DNA of 64,000 bases from CAXMST01 sp038206985. Lineage in GTDB: Bacteria; Actinomycetota; Thermoleophilia; Solirubrobacterales; 70-9. Under the pieces are notes generated by a model that was not told where the DNA came from, made no database searches, and saw nothing but the letters and a program-made list of their open reading frames with translations. The DNA is taken from positions 11,500-75,499 of the forward strand of contig JBBRAH010000012.1 in NCBI GenBank assembly GCA_038206985.1, written 5' to 3'. The position numbers were made by a program, and so were the translations under genes. Below are positions 33,324 to 42,455 of this stretch, in pieces. How positions within the stretch are numbered: position 1 is the first letter of the stretch; each line of letters opens with the position of its first letter.

Positions 33324-34505
33324 ATGACCGGCTCCCGGATCCTCCTCGCGGCGTTCGGCGATGCCGGCCACGCGTTCCCCGCCATCGCGCTGGCGCGGGC
33401 CCTGCACGATCGTGGTCACGGCGTCGCGGTCGAGACCTGGGAGCGCTGGCGCGAGGCTGTCGAGGGTGAAGGCATCCGCTTTCAGGCGGCCGAGCAATAC
33501 AAGGTGTTCCCGCCACCGCCACCGGGTAGCGGGGCGGGGCCGGCCGAGGCGGCGACCGCCCTGCAGCCGCTGTTCGACGACTTCCAGCCCGAACTGGTCG
33601 TCAGCGACATCCTCACCGCGGCGCCGGCGCTGGCCGCGGAGCTCAACGGCTGCCCAACGGCCACGTTGATCCCCCACCTCTACCCCGTCCACCAGCCGGC
33701 GATGCCGTTCTTCGGCTTCGGGATGATGCCGCCGCGGACCGGCCTCGGGCGCTCGCTGTGGAAGGCGGCGCTGCCGATTCTGGAGACCGGCCTTCGCCAG
33801 GGGCGGAAGGAGCTCAACACGGTGCGCGACGTGCTCGGGCTTCCGTCACAGGAGCACTTCCACGGCGGGATCAGCGAGCGACTCGCGCTCGTCTCCACCT
33901 ACCCGGACCTGGAGTACCCGCGCGAATGGCCCGCATCCGTGAAGGTCTGCGGGCCGCTGAGCTTCGAGATCCCCCACCCCGATATCGACCTGCCGGCCGG
34001 AGAGGACCCCCTGATCCTCGTCGCGTCCAGTACCGCGCACGACCCCGAGTGCGAGCTGATCAGAGACTGCTTCGCGGCCTTCGCCGGCCGGCCGGTGCGC
34101 GTGCTGGCCACCAGCAACGGGCACTTCCCAAGGCGACCGATCAAGGCCCCGGCGAATGGGTCACTGGTCGGCTGGCTCTCCTACACCCAGGCGATGGCGG
34201 CCGCCGACCTGGTCGTCTGCCACGGTGGTCACGGCACCGTCTGCCGGGCAATCGGCGCAAGGAAGCCGGTACTGGTCTCCCCCGCGATCGGCGACATGGC
34301 CGAGAACGGGGTCCGCGTGCAATGGACCGGCGCCGGCCTGATGTTGCCGAACCGCCTACGAGCCCCGGCAAGTCTCCGCTGGTGTGCGAAGGAGCTGCTC
34401 GATGAGCCGGCCTACGCGGCCCGGGCCACGGAAATCGCGACGGCGAGTCCCCCGGGAACACCCGAGACACGGATGTGCGAGGAGATCGAGCGGCTGCTCG
34501 CCTGA
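33324..34505 (+). CDS. UDP-glycosyltransferase-like GT1 family protein
   Basis: Glycosyltransferase of the GT1/MGT type, transferring a sugar from a nucleotide donor to a small acceptor such as a lipid, carotenoid or natural product. The acceptor-binding N-terminal lobe starts ILLAAFGDAGHAFPAIALAR. The donor-binding lobe has the diagnostic HGGHGTVCRAIGARKPVLVS followed by GDMAENGVRVQWTGAG. It has 393 residues from ATG at 33324; the upstream in-frame extension overlaps the divergent gene. No biosynthetic cluster surrounds it. Confidence 0.88.
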   Translation: MTGSRILLAAFGDAGHAFPAIALARALHDRGHGVAVETWERWREAVEGEGIRFQAAEQYKVFPPPPPGSGAGPAEAATALQPLFDDFQPELVVSDILTAAPALAAELNGCPTATLIPHLYPVHQPAMPFFGFGMMPPRTGLGRSLWKAALPILETGLRQGRKELNTVRDVLGLPSQEHFHGGISERLALVSTYPDLEYPREWPASVKVCGPLSFEIPHPDIDLPAGEDPLILVASSTAHDPECELIRDCFAAFAGRPVRVLATSNGHFPRRPIKAPANGSLVGWLSYTQAMAAADLVVCHGGHGTVCRAIGARKPVLVSPAIGDMAENGVRVQWTGAGLMLPNRLRAPASLRWCAKELLDEPAYAARATEIATASPPGTPETRMCEEIERLLA

Positions 34506-34538
34506 GCCGCCGAGCTGCTCCGACCCGGGAGTGGTGAG

Positions 34539-34610
34539 CTCCGGGGGTGGGACTCGAACCCACAACCCTCGCATTAACAGTGCGATGCTCTGCCATTGAG
34601 CTACCCCGGA
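34539..34610 (-). tRNA. tRNA-Asn (GTT)
   Basis: Complete 72-nt cloverleaf: acceptor TCCGGGG/CCCCGGA, D-arm GCTC...GAGC, anticodon loop CTGTTAA with GTT, T-arm with TTCGAGT, discriminator G, no encoded CCA. It lies 80 bp upstream of nothing but the dnaG 3' end on the same strand and just after the convergent glycosyltransferase gene. Confidence 0.96.
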
Positions 34611-34692
34611 CCGGGAATTCGCCGACCCTGAACAGAGCGCGGCGCGGCCCGGCACTTTAGCCGGGCGGTCGGCCACCCGTCACAGCCGCCGC

Positions 34693-36537
34693 TCAGCCAC
34701 TGCGGGTGGCGACCGCGTCGGCGACCTTGGCCCGCTCGCGCTGTAGGTCCACCATGCGGCTCGCCTCACCGGTGCCCTCGCGTCGCAGACGGGCGATCTC
34801 GCGGTCCAGGCGCGCCCGCTCGAGCATCAGCCAGGTCATCTCGAGCGCTTGGTCCTCGTTGGGCTCGTTCTCGGCGATCTGCGTGAGGCGGGTGATCTCG
34901 GCGTGCAGTTCCTCCTCCTCGCGCGGCAACCCCTCGAGCGGGTCCGCGATGTGTTCGAGCAGCCACGGAAGCGCCAGGCGGGCGCCCGGGCTCGCCAGAT
35001 GCTCGGGGCTCAGCCGGGCCAGATAGGTGGCACCGCGCTCGCCGGAGGCGATGCACATCGCCAGGAAGGCGTGCTCGCGCCGCTCCTCGGGGGTGAGCCC
35101 ACGCCTCCGTGGCGCCTCGGCGCCCGGCGCAGCGCCGCCCTCAGGAGCGGGGTCGCCCGCTGAGAAATCCGGCTCCTCATCCTGCTGATGCTGTTCGGCC
35201 CGGGCCCGCTGCACGGTCCGCGGCTCGGCTCTCGGCCGCGGCGCCTCGCTCACCCGGCGCCGGATCAGGGCCGGCTCGGTGTCGAGCCGGTCGGCCAGCT
35301 CACCGACCAGCTCCTGGCGGGTGATCGTCTCCCCCATCCCCGCGAGCACCGGGACCACCTCATCGAGGGCACGGTCGCGCCCTCCCGGCGAGGACAGATC
35401 AGCGGCGGCGAGGATCGCCCGGGCATGGAAGACCGAGAGGTCCACTGCGTCGGCGAGCAGACCTCCGAAGCGGGCCTCGCCACCCTCGGCCGCGAGCAGC
35501 TCGGCGGGATCCTCGCCCTCGGGCATCGCGACGACCAGCAGGCGCAGCTTGCCGCTGCCCGCCACCCGCTGCGCCCGCAGCATCGCCTCGCGGCCGGCGC
35601 GGTCGGCATCAAGCGCGAGGACGACCTCCTCCGCGTAGCCGCCGAGCAGCTTGAGCTGATCCGCCGTGATCGCCGTGCCCATCACGGCCACGGTCTCCTC
35701 GATCCCGGCCTGGTGCAGGGCCAGCACGTCCGTGTAGCCCTCGACGACGACGGCCCTGCCCGACTGGGCGATCGGCTTGCGCGCGCGGTCGATCCCGTAC
35801 AGCGTGCGGCTCTTGTGATAGAGCTCACCCTCGGAGGAGTTCTTGTACTTGGGCTTCTGGTCCGCCCTGGTCGCCCGGGCGCCGAAGCCGACGGTACGGC
35901 CGCGGACATCGCGAACCGGGAAGGTGATCCGCGCCCGGAAGGCGTCGTAGTGGCCGCCCTTCTGGGAACGCTGCACCAGGCCCACAGCCTGCAGCTCATC
36001 GATCGAGTAGCCGGCGCGCTGACCGCGTAGCAGGATCGAGTCCCAGGGACTCGGGGCGAAGCCGACGCCGAAGGCCCGCAGGACCTCCTCCCCCAGGCCG
36101 CGCTCGGCGAGGTACCCACGCTGCTTGCCGGCCTTCTCCGATTCCCACAGGTAGGCCTCGTAATAGGCGGCGGCACGCTCCAGGCACTCGCTGAGGCGGC
36201 CGCGGCGCCTACGCCGCTCCTCGGCCTCGGGATCCTCCTTCTCGCGCTCGATCTCGACGCCGTAGCGTTCGGCCAGCGCCTCGACCGCATCCGGGAACGA
36301 AAGTCCCTCCTTCTCCTGGACGAAGCGGATCGTGTCGCCGCCGGCCTCGCAGCCGAAGCAGTAGTAGAAGCCCTCCGCCGGCTTGACCGAGAACGACGGC
36401 GTGCGCTCGTCGTGGAAGGGACAGAGACCGACATGGCGCTCACCCTGGCGGCGCAGGTCCGTGTAGGCGGAGACGATCTCGACGATGTCGGCGCTGTCGC
36501 GCACACGCTCGACGGTCTCGGGGGTGAACAGGCTCAC
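34693..36537 (-). CDS. dnaG: DNA primase DnaG
   Basis: Synthesises RNA primers at the replication fork. The N-terminal CHC2 zinc finger has ligands Cys39, His42, Cys60 and Cys63 in CPFHDERTPSFS...YYCFGC. The RNA polymerase core and TOPRIM domain follow, with VVVEGYTDVLALHQAG and VVLALDADRAGREAM. The C-terminal helicase-interaction part includes RREHAFLAMCIASGERG. It has 614 residues. The GTG start overlaps the dgt stop by 4 bp (GTGA), so the two are translationally coupled. Confidence 0.97.
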   Translation of the reverse strand: MSLFTPETVERVRDSADIVEIVSAYTDLRRQGERHVGLCPFHDERTPSFSVKPAEGFYYCFGCEAGGDTIRFVQEKEGLSFPDAVEALAERYGVEIEREKEDPEAEERRRRRGRLSECLERAAAYYEAYLWESEKAGKQRGYLAERGLGEEVLRAFGVGFAPSPWDSILLRGQRAGYSIDELQAVGLVQRSQKGGHYDAFRARITFPVRDVRGRTVGFGARATRADQKPKYKNSSEGELYHKSRTLYGIDRARKPIAQSGRAVVVEGYTDVLALHQAGIEETVAVMGTAITADQLKLLGGYAEEVVLALDADRAGREAMLRAQRVAGSGKLRLLVVAMPEGEDPAELLAAEGGEARFGGLLADAVDLSVFHARAILAAADLSSPGGRDRALDEVVPVLAGMGETITRQELVGELADRLDTEPALIRRRVSEAPRPRAEPRTVQRARAEQHQQDEEPDFSAGDPAPEGGAAPGAEAPRRRGLTPEERREHAFLAMCIASGERGATYLARLSPEHLASPGARLALPWLLEHIADPLEGLPREEEELHAEITRLTQIAENEPNEDQALEMTWLMLERARLDREIARLRREGTGEASRMVDLQRERAKVADAVATRSG

Positions 36538-37547
36538 AGCCGTGACTCCTCCGGGAGCGCGATCCGGCGGAACGTGGCGATGCAGAAGCGGTCGGTCATC
36601 CCCGCTACATAGTCGGCGACGCGCTGCAACTCGCCCTCCCCCTCGCCCGCCCCGACCGAGCCGGGGATCTCATCGGGGTTGGCCAGGTAATGATCGACCA
36701 GCGCAACGAGCGTGCGGTGCACCCGCGAATGCTCGGAGCGGGCGTCGTCGCCAAGGTAGACGTTGTCGAACATGAACTTGCGCAGGCGCAGCATCGCGCC
36801 GCCCAGCTCGCGGCTCTGGACGATGTCGCCCGCCTCGCGGGAGCAGCTCACGATGTCGCGGACCAGTCGGTCGATGCGGGCCGAGCCGGTCGGGCCGAGC
36901 AGGCCGATCTCGGCGCCGGGAAGGTCCTCCTCCGTGATGATCCCGGCCCGCACGGCGTCGTCGATGTCGTGGTTGATGTAGGCGACCCGGTCCACCAGCC
37001 GCACGACACGGCCCTCGAGGCTCGCCGGCTTGCTGGAGCCGGTGTGGTTGAGGATCCCGTCGCGCACCACCTCGCAGAGGTTGAGTCCCTTACCGCCGCG
37101 GGCGAGCTGATCAACGATCCGCAGGGAGTGCTCGTTGTGGTGGAAGCCGCTGCCGCCGCGGGCACGCAGGGCTTCGTCAAGCGCCTCCTCACCGATGTGC
37201 CCGAACGGTGGGTGGCCGAGGTCGTGGCCGAGGCCGATCGCCTCGGTCAGATCCTCGTTCAGGCCCAGGGCCCGCGCGACGGTGCGGGCGATGAAGCAGG
37301 TCTCGAGCGTGTGGGTCAGCCGTGTGCGGTAGTGGTCGCCCTCGGGAGCGATGAACACCTGCGTCTTGTGCTTGAGCCGGCGAAAGGCCTTGGAGTGGGC
37401 GATCCGATCGCGATCGCGCTGGAACGGCGTGCGCACGGGGCTGTCGGGCTCGGGTTCACGCCGCTCCGCCGGGTAGGAGTGGGTCGCGTACTCCCACAGA
37501 TACTCGGCTTCCCAGGCCCGCGTGCGGGTCTCCAGGTCGATGCTCAC
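36534..37547 (-). CDS. dgt: Deoxyguanosinetriphosphate triphosphohydrolase-like protein
   Basis: HD-domain hydrolase of the dGTPase family, removing triphosphate from dNTPs. The HD metal site is visible in THTLETCFIARTVARALG and IGLGHDLGHPPFGHIGE; the nucleotide-side motif FHHNEHSLRIVDQL follows. DSPVRTPFQRDRDRIAHSKA is the conserved N-terminal segment. Two in-frame GTG codons compete; the one at 37547 (MSIDLETRT) is preferred because GGAGG lies 5-9 bp in front, whereas the one at 37559 overlaps that ribosome site. Operon with dnaG. Confidence 0.93.
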   Translation of the reverse strand: MSIDLETRTRAWEAEYLWEYATHSYPAERREPEPDSPVRTPFQRDRDRIAHSKAFRRLKHKTQVFIAPEGDHYRTRLTHTLETCFIARTVARALGLNEDLTEAIGLGHDLGHPPFGHIGEEALDEALRARGGSGFHHNEHSLRIVDQLARGGKGLNLCEVVRDGILNHTGSSKPASLEGRVVRLVDRVAYINHDIDDAVRAGIITEEDLPGAEIGLLGPTGSARIDRLVRDIVSCSREAGDIVQSRELGGAMLRLRKFMFDNVYLGDDARSEHSRVHRTLVALVDHYLANPDEIPGSVGAGEGEGELQRVADYVAGMTDRFCIATFRRIALPEESRL

Positions 37548-37604
37548 AGGTGCCTCCACACGATAAAAGCTAGTCGGGCTGGCAAGCCTCGGCTGCGCGG
37601 GACG

Positions 37605-38375
37605 TCAGGCTGCAGGCCGCAGGTGAACCTGGGCGTGATGGGCGAGCACGTCCCCGATCGCGCGCTCCGCCTGCCGGAGCGTGGCATCATCGGCATCGGG
37701 CAGCTCCGCGAGCGGCTTGCGGGTCGCCGCAACCATGAACGCATGCGCCTTGCTGGTCAGCGGAAAGCCGCCCCCCTCGCAGGCGGCGCAGACGATCCCG
37801 CCGGCGGCTCCGGAGAAGGCCGTGATGCCGTCCACCTCCCCACAGCGGGCGCAGGAACCGAGCTCCGGGCTGAATCCGGCCGCGAGCGCGAGCTTCAGCC
37901 GGAAGGCGAGGCTCGCGGTCCGGCTGGCCGCCGCCGCCGCGCCGGCGGTCGTACCCGGTGGTTGATCCGTGGCCGCAGTCGCCGGCGCCGCCTCCGCGTC
38001 GAGCATGCCGAGGTAGCGACCCAGTAGGTTGTAGGCGGCCCGGTTGGGTTCATTGGAGTCGAGCAGGCGCAACACGGCATCGCAGCCCCGGGCCGCGGCA
38101 CCGATCGCGGGACCGTTTCCACGCAACCACGGATAGCCGTCCAGGGTCGAGGCACCGGTAACGGTGAGCAGCTCGCCGCGGCCCTCGTGCAGCATCAGAT
38201 CGAGCCGGAAGAACGGCTCCAGCCGGCCACCGAAGCGGGAGCGTGGCTTCCGGGATCCCTTTGCGATCGCGCCGATCCGGCCGCGATCGGGGCTGTAGAG
38301 ATGGAGGATGCGGTCGGCCTCCCCGTAGCGGATGCTGCGGAGCACGATCGCCTCTGTCTTCAGGCTGCCGGGCAC
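37605..38375 (-). CDS. recO: DNA repair protein RecO
   Basis: Mediator that loads RecA with RecR in recombinational repair. The N-terminal OB-fold begins LKTEAIVLRSIRYGEADRIL and continues RGRIGAIAKGSRKPRSRFGG. The middle is helical. A zinc-finger-like element with CARCGEVDG and IVCAACEGGG (two CxxC) lies at about residues 175-205. An Ala/Thr/Pro-rich insertion of about 25 residues precedes the helical part. 256 residues, ATG start, same strand as the P1 peptidase and dgt. Confidence 0.93.
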   Translation of the reverse strand: MPGSLKTEAIVLRSIRYGEADRILHLYSPDRGRIGAIAKGSRKPRSRFGGRLEPFFRLDLMLHEGRGELLTVTGASTLDGYPWLRGNGPAIGAAARGCDAVLRLLDSNEPNRAAYNLLGRYLGMLDAEAAPATAATDQPPGTTAGAAAAASRTASLAFRLKLALAAGFSPELGSCARCGEVDGITAFSGAAGGIVCAACEGGGFPLTSKAHAFMVAATRKPLAELPDADDATLRQAERAIGDVLAHHAQVHLRPAA

Positions 38376-38407
38376 CGAACAATGATGATGCAGCCCGCGG
38401 ACGCCGA

Positions 38408-39358
38408 TCAGGCGGGCGGACTGACCGAGCGCACGCCGTCGCGGACCGCCGTCGCAGTCAAGGTCGCTGCGAGTGTCCCTGTCGCCATCACCGGCCAGGA
38501 TTCGTTGGCCCTGCCCCCTGAGGCGAGGCAGAAGACGATGTCGCCGTCGAAGGGGGTGTAGACCGGATCAACCGCGCGCGCAATCCCCGCCGAGGCCATG
38601 CGGGCGACCCTGTTCGCCGCCACCTTGTCCAGCGCCGCGTCGGTCATCAGACAGACCAGCGTCGTGCTTTCGCGGGGCTCGCGGGCCGTCCACTCCGGCG
38701 GACCCAGAGCCCCGGCGATCAGATCCCGGCTGCGTGTCACTTCCCCGTCCCCGACCCGGGGAACCGCCAGCGGAGTGCCGTCCTCCTCGAAGATGTCGCC
38801 GGTCGGGTTGACGACCGCAATCGCCGCGACCGTCTCGCCGCTGCCGAGGCAACCCGCCGCGTAACCGATCCCTGCGCGGGTCGCGTGCTCGCGGCCGAAC
38901 GCCTTGGCCGCAGCAGCCCCCGTGCCGGCCCCCAGGGGCCCTCGCTCCGGGACTCCCTCGGTCGCCGCCTCGCAGGCCGCGTAGCCCTGCTCGGGGCCCG
39001 GGCGAACGCTGCCGTCGCCGGCGATCAGGTCGTAGATCACCGCGGCGGGAACGAGTGGCACGCGACCACCGGGGGTCTCGTAGCCCCGGCCGTGCTCCTC
39101 ACACCAGCGAACCACCCCGTCCGCGGCCGCGAGGCCGAAGGCGCTGCCGCCGGTAAGCAGGACAGCGGTCGCCTCCTGGGCGTTGGTCAGGGGACCGATC
39201 ACCTCGGTCTCGCGCGAGCCGGGACCGCCGCCGCGGACGTCCACCCCACAGGCAGTCCCCGGGGGAGGCAGGATCACCGTGCAGCCGGTCTCGGCGACGG
39301 AATCGGTCCAGTGCCCGATCGAGAAGCCCTCAGGCGGCGGAATCGGCTCGGTGCTCAC
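38408..39358 (-). CDS. P1 family (DmpA/NylC-type) N-terminal nucleophile hydrolase
   Basis: Member of the P1/S58 family, which self-cleaves to expose a nucleophile and includes the D-aminopeptidase DmpA and the nylon oligomer hydrolase NylC. It has 316 residues. The family features are GFSIGHWTDSVAETGCTVIL, the glycine-rich LLTGGSAFGLAAADGVVRW, and the putative autocleavage site in RESTTLVCLMTDAAL, where a Thr would become the N-terminal nucleophile. SGGRANESWPVMATGTLAA closes the fold. The start overlaps the mutM stop by 4 bp. The natural substrate is unknown. Confidence 0.88.
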   Translation of the reverse strand: MSTEPIPPPEGFSIGHWTDSVAETGCTVILPPPGTACGVDVRGGGPGSRETEVIGPLTNAQEATAVLLTGGSAFGLAAADGVVRWCEEHGRGYETPGGRVPLVPAAVIYDLIAGDGSVRPGPEQGYAACEAATEGVPERGPLGAGTGAAAAKAFGREHATRAGIGYAAGCLGSGETVAAIAVVNPTGDIFEEDGTPLAVPRVGDGEVTRSRDLIAGALGPPEWTAREPRESTTLVCLMTDAALDKVAANRVARMASAGIARAVDPVYTPFDGDIVFCLASGGRANESWPVMATGTLAATLTATAVRDGVRSVSPPA

Positions 39359-40251
39359 CGGTGCCTCGCCTCGGACGTCTTGCGCTTGCGCTTCTTGCGC
39401 AAGCGCGTCTGACAGGCAGCACAGAAGTAGGTCGAGCGGCCGCTGACGACGATCCGGGCGATCCGCTCGCCGCAGCGCGGGCAGTCCTCGCCCTCGCGGG
39501 TGTGGACGAGGAATTCGTCCTGCATGCTGCCCGACTCTCCGCGCGCATCCCGGTAGTCGTCGATCGAGGAGCCACCGTTGCGGATCCCGAGCTCGAGTGC
39601 CTCGACGATCCCATCGCGCAACTCCTCCCAGTGCTCAAGCCGCATCGATCCCGCCGGCGAGAGCGGGTGCAGCGCGGCCCGATGCAGGGCCTCGTCGGCA
39701 TAGATGTTCCCGATCCCCGCTATCCGCCTCTGATCGAGCAGAAAGGACTTCAAGGGAGCGGTGCGGCCCGCGGCGAGCCGGCCGATCAGCCCAGGTGTAA
39801 GTTCGCCGTCGAGGGGCTCGACCCCGAGGCGCTCCGCGAAGTAGCCGTCAAGCTCGCCGGCGCTCAGCAGCTCACCATGGCCGAAACGCCGGGGGTCGGT
39901 GAAGCGCAGCGCGCGGCCGTCGTCAAGCGCCAGCTCGGCCCGCAGGTGCCGGTCCTCATCGCCAGTGTCGTAGAGCCGCTCCCCTCCGGGGTGCCGCTCG
40001 CCGATGATCAGATTGCCGGTCATTCGCAGGTGCATGACGAGGGTCGAGTCGTCGTCGAGGACAACGAGGATGTACTTGCCCCGGCGCTCGACGGCTTCGA
40101 TCCTCCGGCCGACGAGAGCACGCTCCAGTTCCGCCGCCGGGCGCGGCCTGCTCCAGCGCCGGTCGAGGATCTCGACCGCCTCGATCGTGCGGCCGACCAC
40201 CTCGGGTCGCAGCTGTCTGCAGACGGTCTCGACTTCGGGAAGCTCGGGCAC
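39355..40251 (-). CDS. mutM: Formamidopyrimidine-DNA glycosylase MutM (Fpg)
   Basis: Base-excision repair glycosylase/AP lyase for oxidised purines. The start MPELPEVETVCRQL exposes catalytic Pro2 and Glu3; the conserved Lys is in RRGKYILVVL. The helix-two-turn-helix region includes IAGIGNIYADEALHRA. The C-terminal zinc finger has CPRCGERIARIV and YFCAACQTRL. It ends with a Lys/Arg-rich tail. 298 residues, ATG start, coupled to the P1 peptidase gene downstream. Confidence 0.97.
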   Translation of the reverse strand: MPELPEVETVCRQLRPEVVGRTIEAVEILDRRWSRPRPAAELERALVGRRIEAVERRGKYILVVLDDDSTLVMHLRMTGNLIIGERHPGGERLYDTGDEDRHLRAELALDDGRALRFTDPRRFGHGELLSAGELDGYFAERLGVEPLDGELTPGLIGRLAAGRTAPLKSFLLDQRRIAGIGNIYADEALHRAALHPLSPAGSMRLEHWEELRDGIVEALELGIRNGGSSIDDYRDARGESGSMQDEFLVHTREGEDCPRCGERIARIVVSGRSTYFCAACQTRLRKKRKRKTSEARHR

Positions 40252-40285
40252 GAACCAGCCCTTCTAGCAGGCCGGCGCAGGTCGC

Positions 40286-41260
40286 TCAGGCGACAGCCTG
40301 ATCCACGCGAGCGCGCGGGTGGGCCTCGAAGTAGACCTCTTTGATCTGTCCGGAGGTCAGATGGGTATAGATCTGGGTCGTTGCGACGTCGGCGTGGCCG
40401 AGCATCTCCTGGACCGAGCGCAGGTCGCAACCACCCGAGAGCAGATGTGTCGCAAAGCTGTGCCGCAGCGTGTGCGGGCTCATCTTCTCGCCGAGCCCCG
40501 CAGTTCGGGCGTGGCCCTGGATGATCTTGTAGAGCCCCTGGCGGGTCAGCGCGCCGCCCCGCTGGTTGAGGAACAGGGCCCGCTCCTCACGGTCGGAGGC
40601 GATCGTGGGCCGTCCGTCGCGCAGGTAGCGCTGGACCGCGAAAGCGGCCTCGCGGCCGAGCGGCACGATGCGCTCCTTGGACCCCTTGCCGAAGGCGCGG
40701 AGGTAGCCGGCCTCGACATCGATGTTCGAGAGCTCGAGGCCGACGGTCTCCGACGCACGCAGGCCGCAGCCGTACATCACCTCGAGAATCGCCCGATCGC
40801 GCAGCGCTGCGGGCTCAGCGCCGGCGACGCCCTCGAGCAGGTGCTTGACCTCGCTGTATCCGAGGACCTTGGGCAAGGCCTTGCTCTTGCGCGGGGGGCG
40901 AAGCTCGGCGGTCGGGTCCACGTCGATCAGCTCCGCGCGACGCAGGTGCCGGTAGAAGGAGCGCAGGCAGGCTGTCTTGCGGTTCAGCGTGGCCGGCGAT
41001 GCCGGGGGGCGGCCGTTGCCATCGCCGCGGGCGAGGTCGGCGAGGAAGTCGGAGAGATCGGCCTGCCTCACATCGGCGGCATCCAGTTCCCGCTGCGCGA
41101 GGAATGTCCCGTACTGCAGGAGATCGGTCCGATAGGCGGAGAGCGTGTTGCGGGCCAGGCCGCGCTCGAACTCGAGGTAGGCGAGGAAATCGAGCAACAG
41201 GGACTCGAAGCGGGCACCGACCCCGGGGACGGCGTCGGTGGTCTCGGCGGGTTTGCTCAC
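40286..41260 (-). CDS. xerD: Tyrosine recombinase XerD-like
   Basis: Site-specific recombinase that resolves chromosome dimers with XerC at dif. The N-terminal SAM-like domain (LLDFLAYLEFERGLARNTLS) is followed by the catalytic domain with Arg in GCGLRASETVGLEL, Lys in GKGSKERIVPLG, His-x-x-Arg in SPHTLRHSFATHLLSGG, His in MLGHADVATTQIYTHL, and the nucleophile Tyr in the same segment. 324 residues. Its place in a conserved repair/replication block argues for a housekeeping recombinase, not a phage integrase. Confidence 0.93.
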   Translation of the reverse strand: MSKPAETTDAVPGVGARFESLLLDFLAYLEFERGLARNTLSAYRTDLLQYGTFLAQRELDAADVRQADLSDFLADLARGDGNGRPPASPATLNRKTACLRSFYRHLRRAELIDVDPTAELRPPRKSKALPKVLGYSEVKHLLEGVAGAEPAALRDRAILEVMYGCGLRASETVGLELSNIDVEAGYLRAFGKGSKERIVPLGREAAFAVQRYLRDGRPTIASDREERALFLNQRGGALTRQGLYKIIQGHARTAGLGEKMSPHTLRHSFATHLLSGGCDLRSVQEMLGHADVATTQIYTHLTSGQIKEVYFEAHPRARVDQAVA

Positions 41261-41350
41261 GCCCGCTGTTTCCCCTCCGCGGTAGTTCTCCCTGCCCGTG
41301 CAACGGCGCGTGCGCAGGACCGTTGGGCTTCGAGATGTCTAAAGGTGCTT

Positions 41351-42436
41351 TCAGTCGCCCCCGACCAACCCGGCAAGCGCGGAGCCTGCCGCGAGCGGTG
41401 CAGCGAAGAAGGCTGGATCCTCATCGATGTGGCGGCCCATGCTGGATCGCGGCAGTCCTGCATCGCGGTAGCCCGCCAGGTCGGCGATGCCCGGCAGCAG
41501 GCGATGCCCCGCCTCAGCACAGGCCCGGGCCAGCTCGCCGCGTCCCTCGGCGGAGACGGGGTCGCTCCCGTCGCCTCTCTCACCCGGGAGCGCCACATCG
41601 ACCGGCGCCAGGAGAAGGTCGAGCACCGTCTCGGTGTGATGGCTGAGACCACGGTGGCGCGGTCGCGGATCGCCGCTGGAGAGCCGAGGCGAGATCAGCG
41701 TTGGCAACTCGAGCGCAAGCGCCGCATGGGCCGAGTCCAGCGCCGCCATGCCGCCATGCCCGTAGCGCGATGCCGAGCCGATGATCCCCGGGCCGGGGCC
41801 CGCGATGACCGCGTCCCAGCCCAGCGAGCCCGCCGCGGCATGGAGCGCGCCGGTGACGCTGATCGCCTCGTACTCCCCGCCATAGGTGGATCCAGCGGTC
41901 ACATGTCCGCAGAGCAACCCGCTCTCGCGCAGCGTCCGCACGTCACGGGAGAAGCTCCCGGGCAGCGCGGCGCCGGGCGTCTGTACGTAACCGACGGAGG
42001 GGCTCGCCGGACTCGTGGCGCGCTGCTCGGCGGCTGCCCGGGCGAAGGCCCAGGCGGCCGGCGCCAGATGACCGTGGAGCGGCAGCACGAGCACCGGGAT
42101 CGCCCGCACGGCTTGAGCAGGTGCGTCGGCCGGCTCCTCGACCCCGTCCACCGCGTGTTGCAGCGAGCTGTAGTTGAGCTTCATCACGTGGATGCCCTCG
42201 GCGGTCTCGCCGCCCCCGAGCCCGCGCGTCAGGTTGACGTGCACGATGTCGAAGCCTCCGGAGCCGAGCCCGAGGTCCAGGGCCGCAACGTTGACGACCA
42301 CCTCATCGCCGGGCTCGCAGGAACCCACCAGATCCGGATCGGCCCAGGCGCGGCGCCGCTCCGTTCCCCGCCCCGTCCCGACCTCGACCACGAGTGGGTC
42401 GGACTCCGCGACAACGCCACGGCGCAGCTTCAGCAC
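41351..42436 (-). CDS. DUF3866 family protein
   Basis: Protein of 361 residues matching the actinobacterial DUF3866 family, function unknown. Typical segments are VVVNVAALDLGLGSGGFDIV, HVMKLNYSSLQHAV, GLLCGHVTAGSTYGGEYEAI and AVIAGPGPGIIGSASRYGHG. No membrane helices or signal peptide. It lies 19 bp after the M20 peptidase and 90 bp before xerD on the same strand, a position close to xerD that suggests operon membership. Confidence 0.88.
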   Translation of the reverse strand: MLKLRRGVVAESDPLVVEVGTGRGTERRRAWADPDLVGSCEPGDEVVVNVAALDLGLGSGGFDIVHVNLTRGLGGGETAEGIHVMKLNYSSLQHAVDGVEEPADAPAQAVRAIPVLVLPLHGHLAPAAWAFARAAAEQRATSPASPSVGYVQTPGAALPGSFSRDVRTLRESGLLCGHVTAGSTYGGEYEAISVTGALHAAAGSLGWDAVIAGPGPGIIGSASRYGHGGMAALDSAHAALALELPTLISPRLSSGDPRPRHRGLSHHTETVLDLLLAPVDVALPGERGDGSDPVSAEGRGELARACAEAGHRLLPGIADLAGYRDAGLPRSSMGRHIDEDPAFFAAPLAAGSALAGLVGGD

Positions 42437-42455
42437 CTCGGCGCCCCCGGCCCTC

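Noticed and set aside
40286..41260. Tyrosine recombinase considered as integrase of one of the small islands
   Set aside because: It sits in a conserved repair/replication block far from either island, with normal XerD length and motifs.
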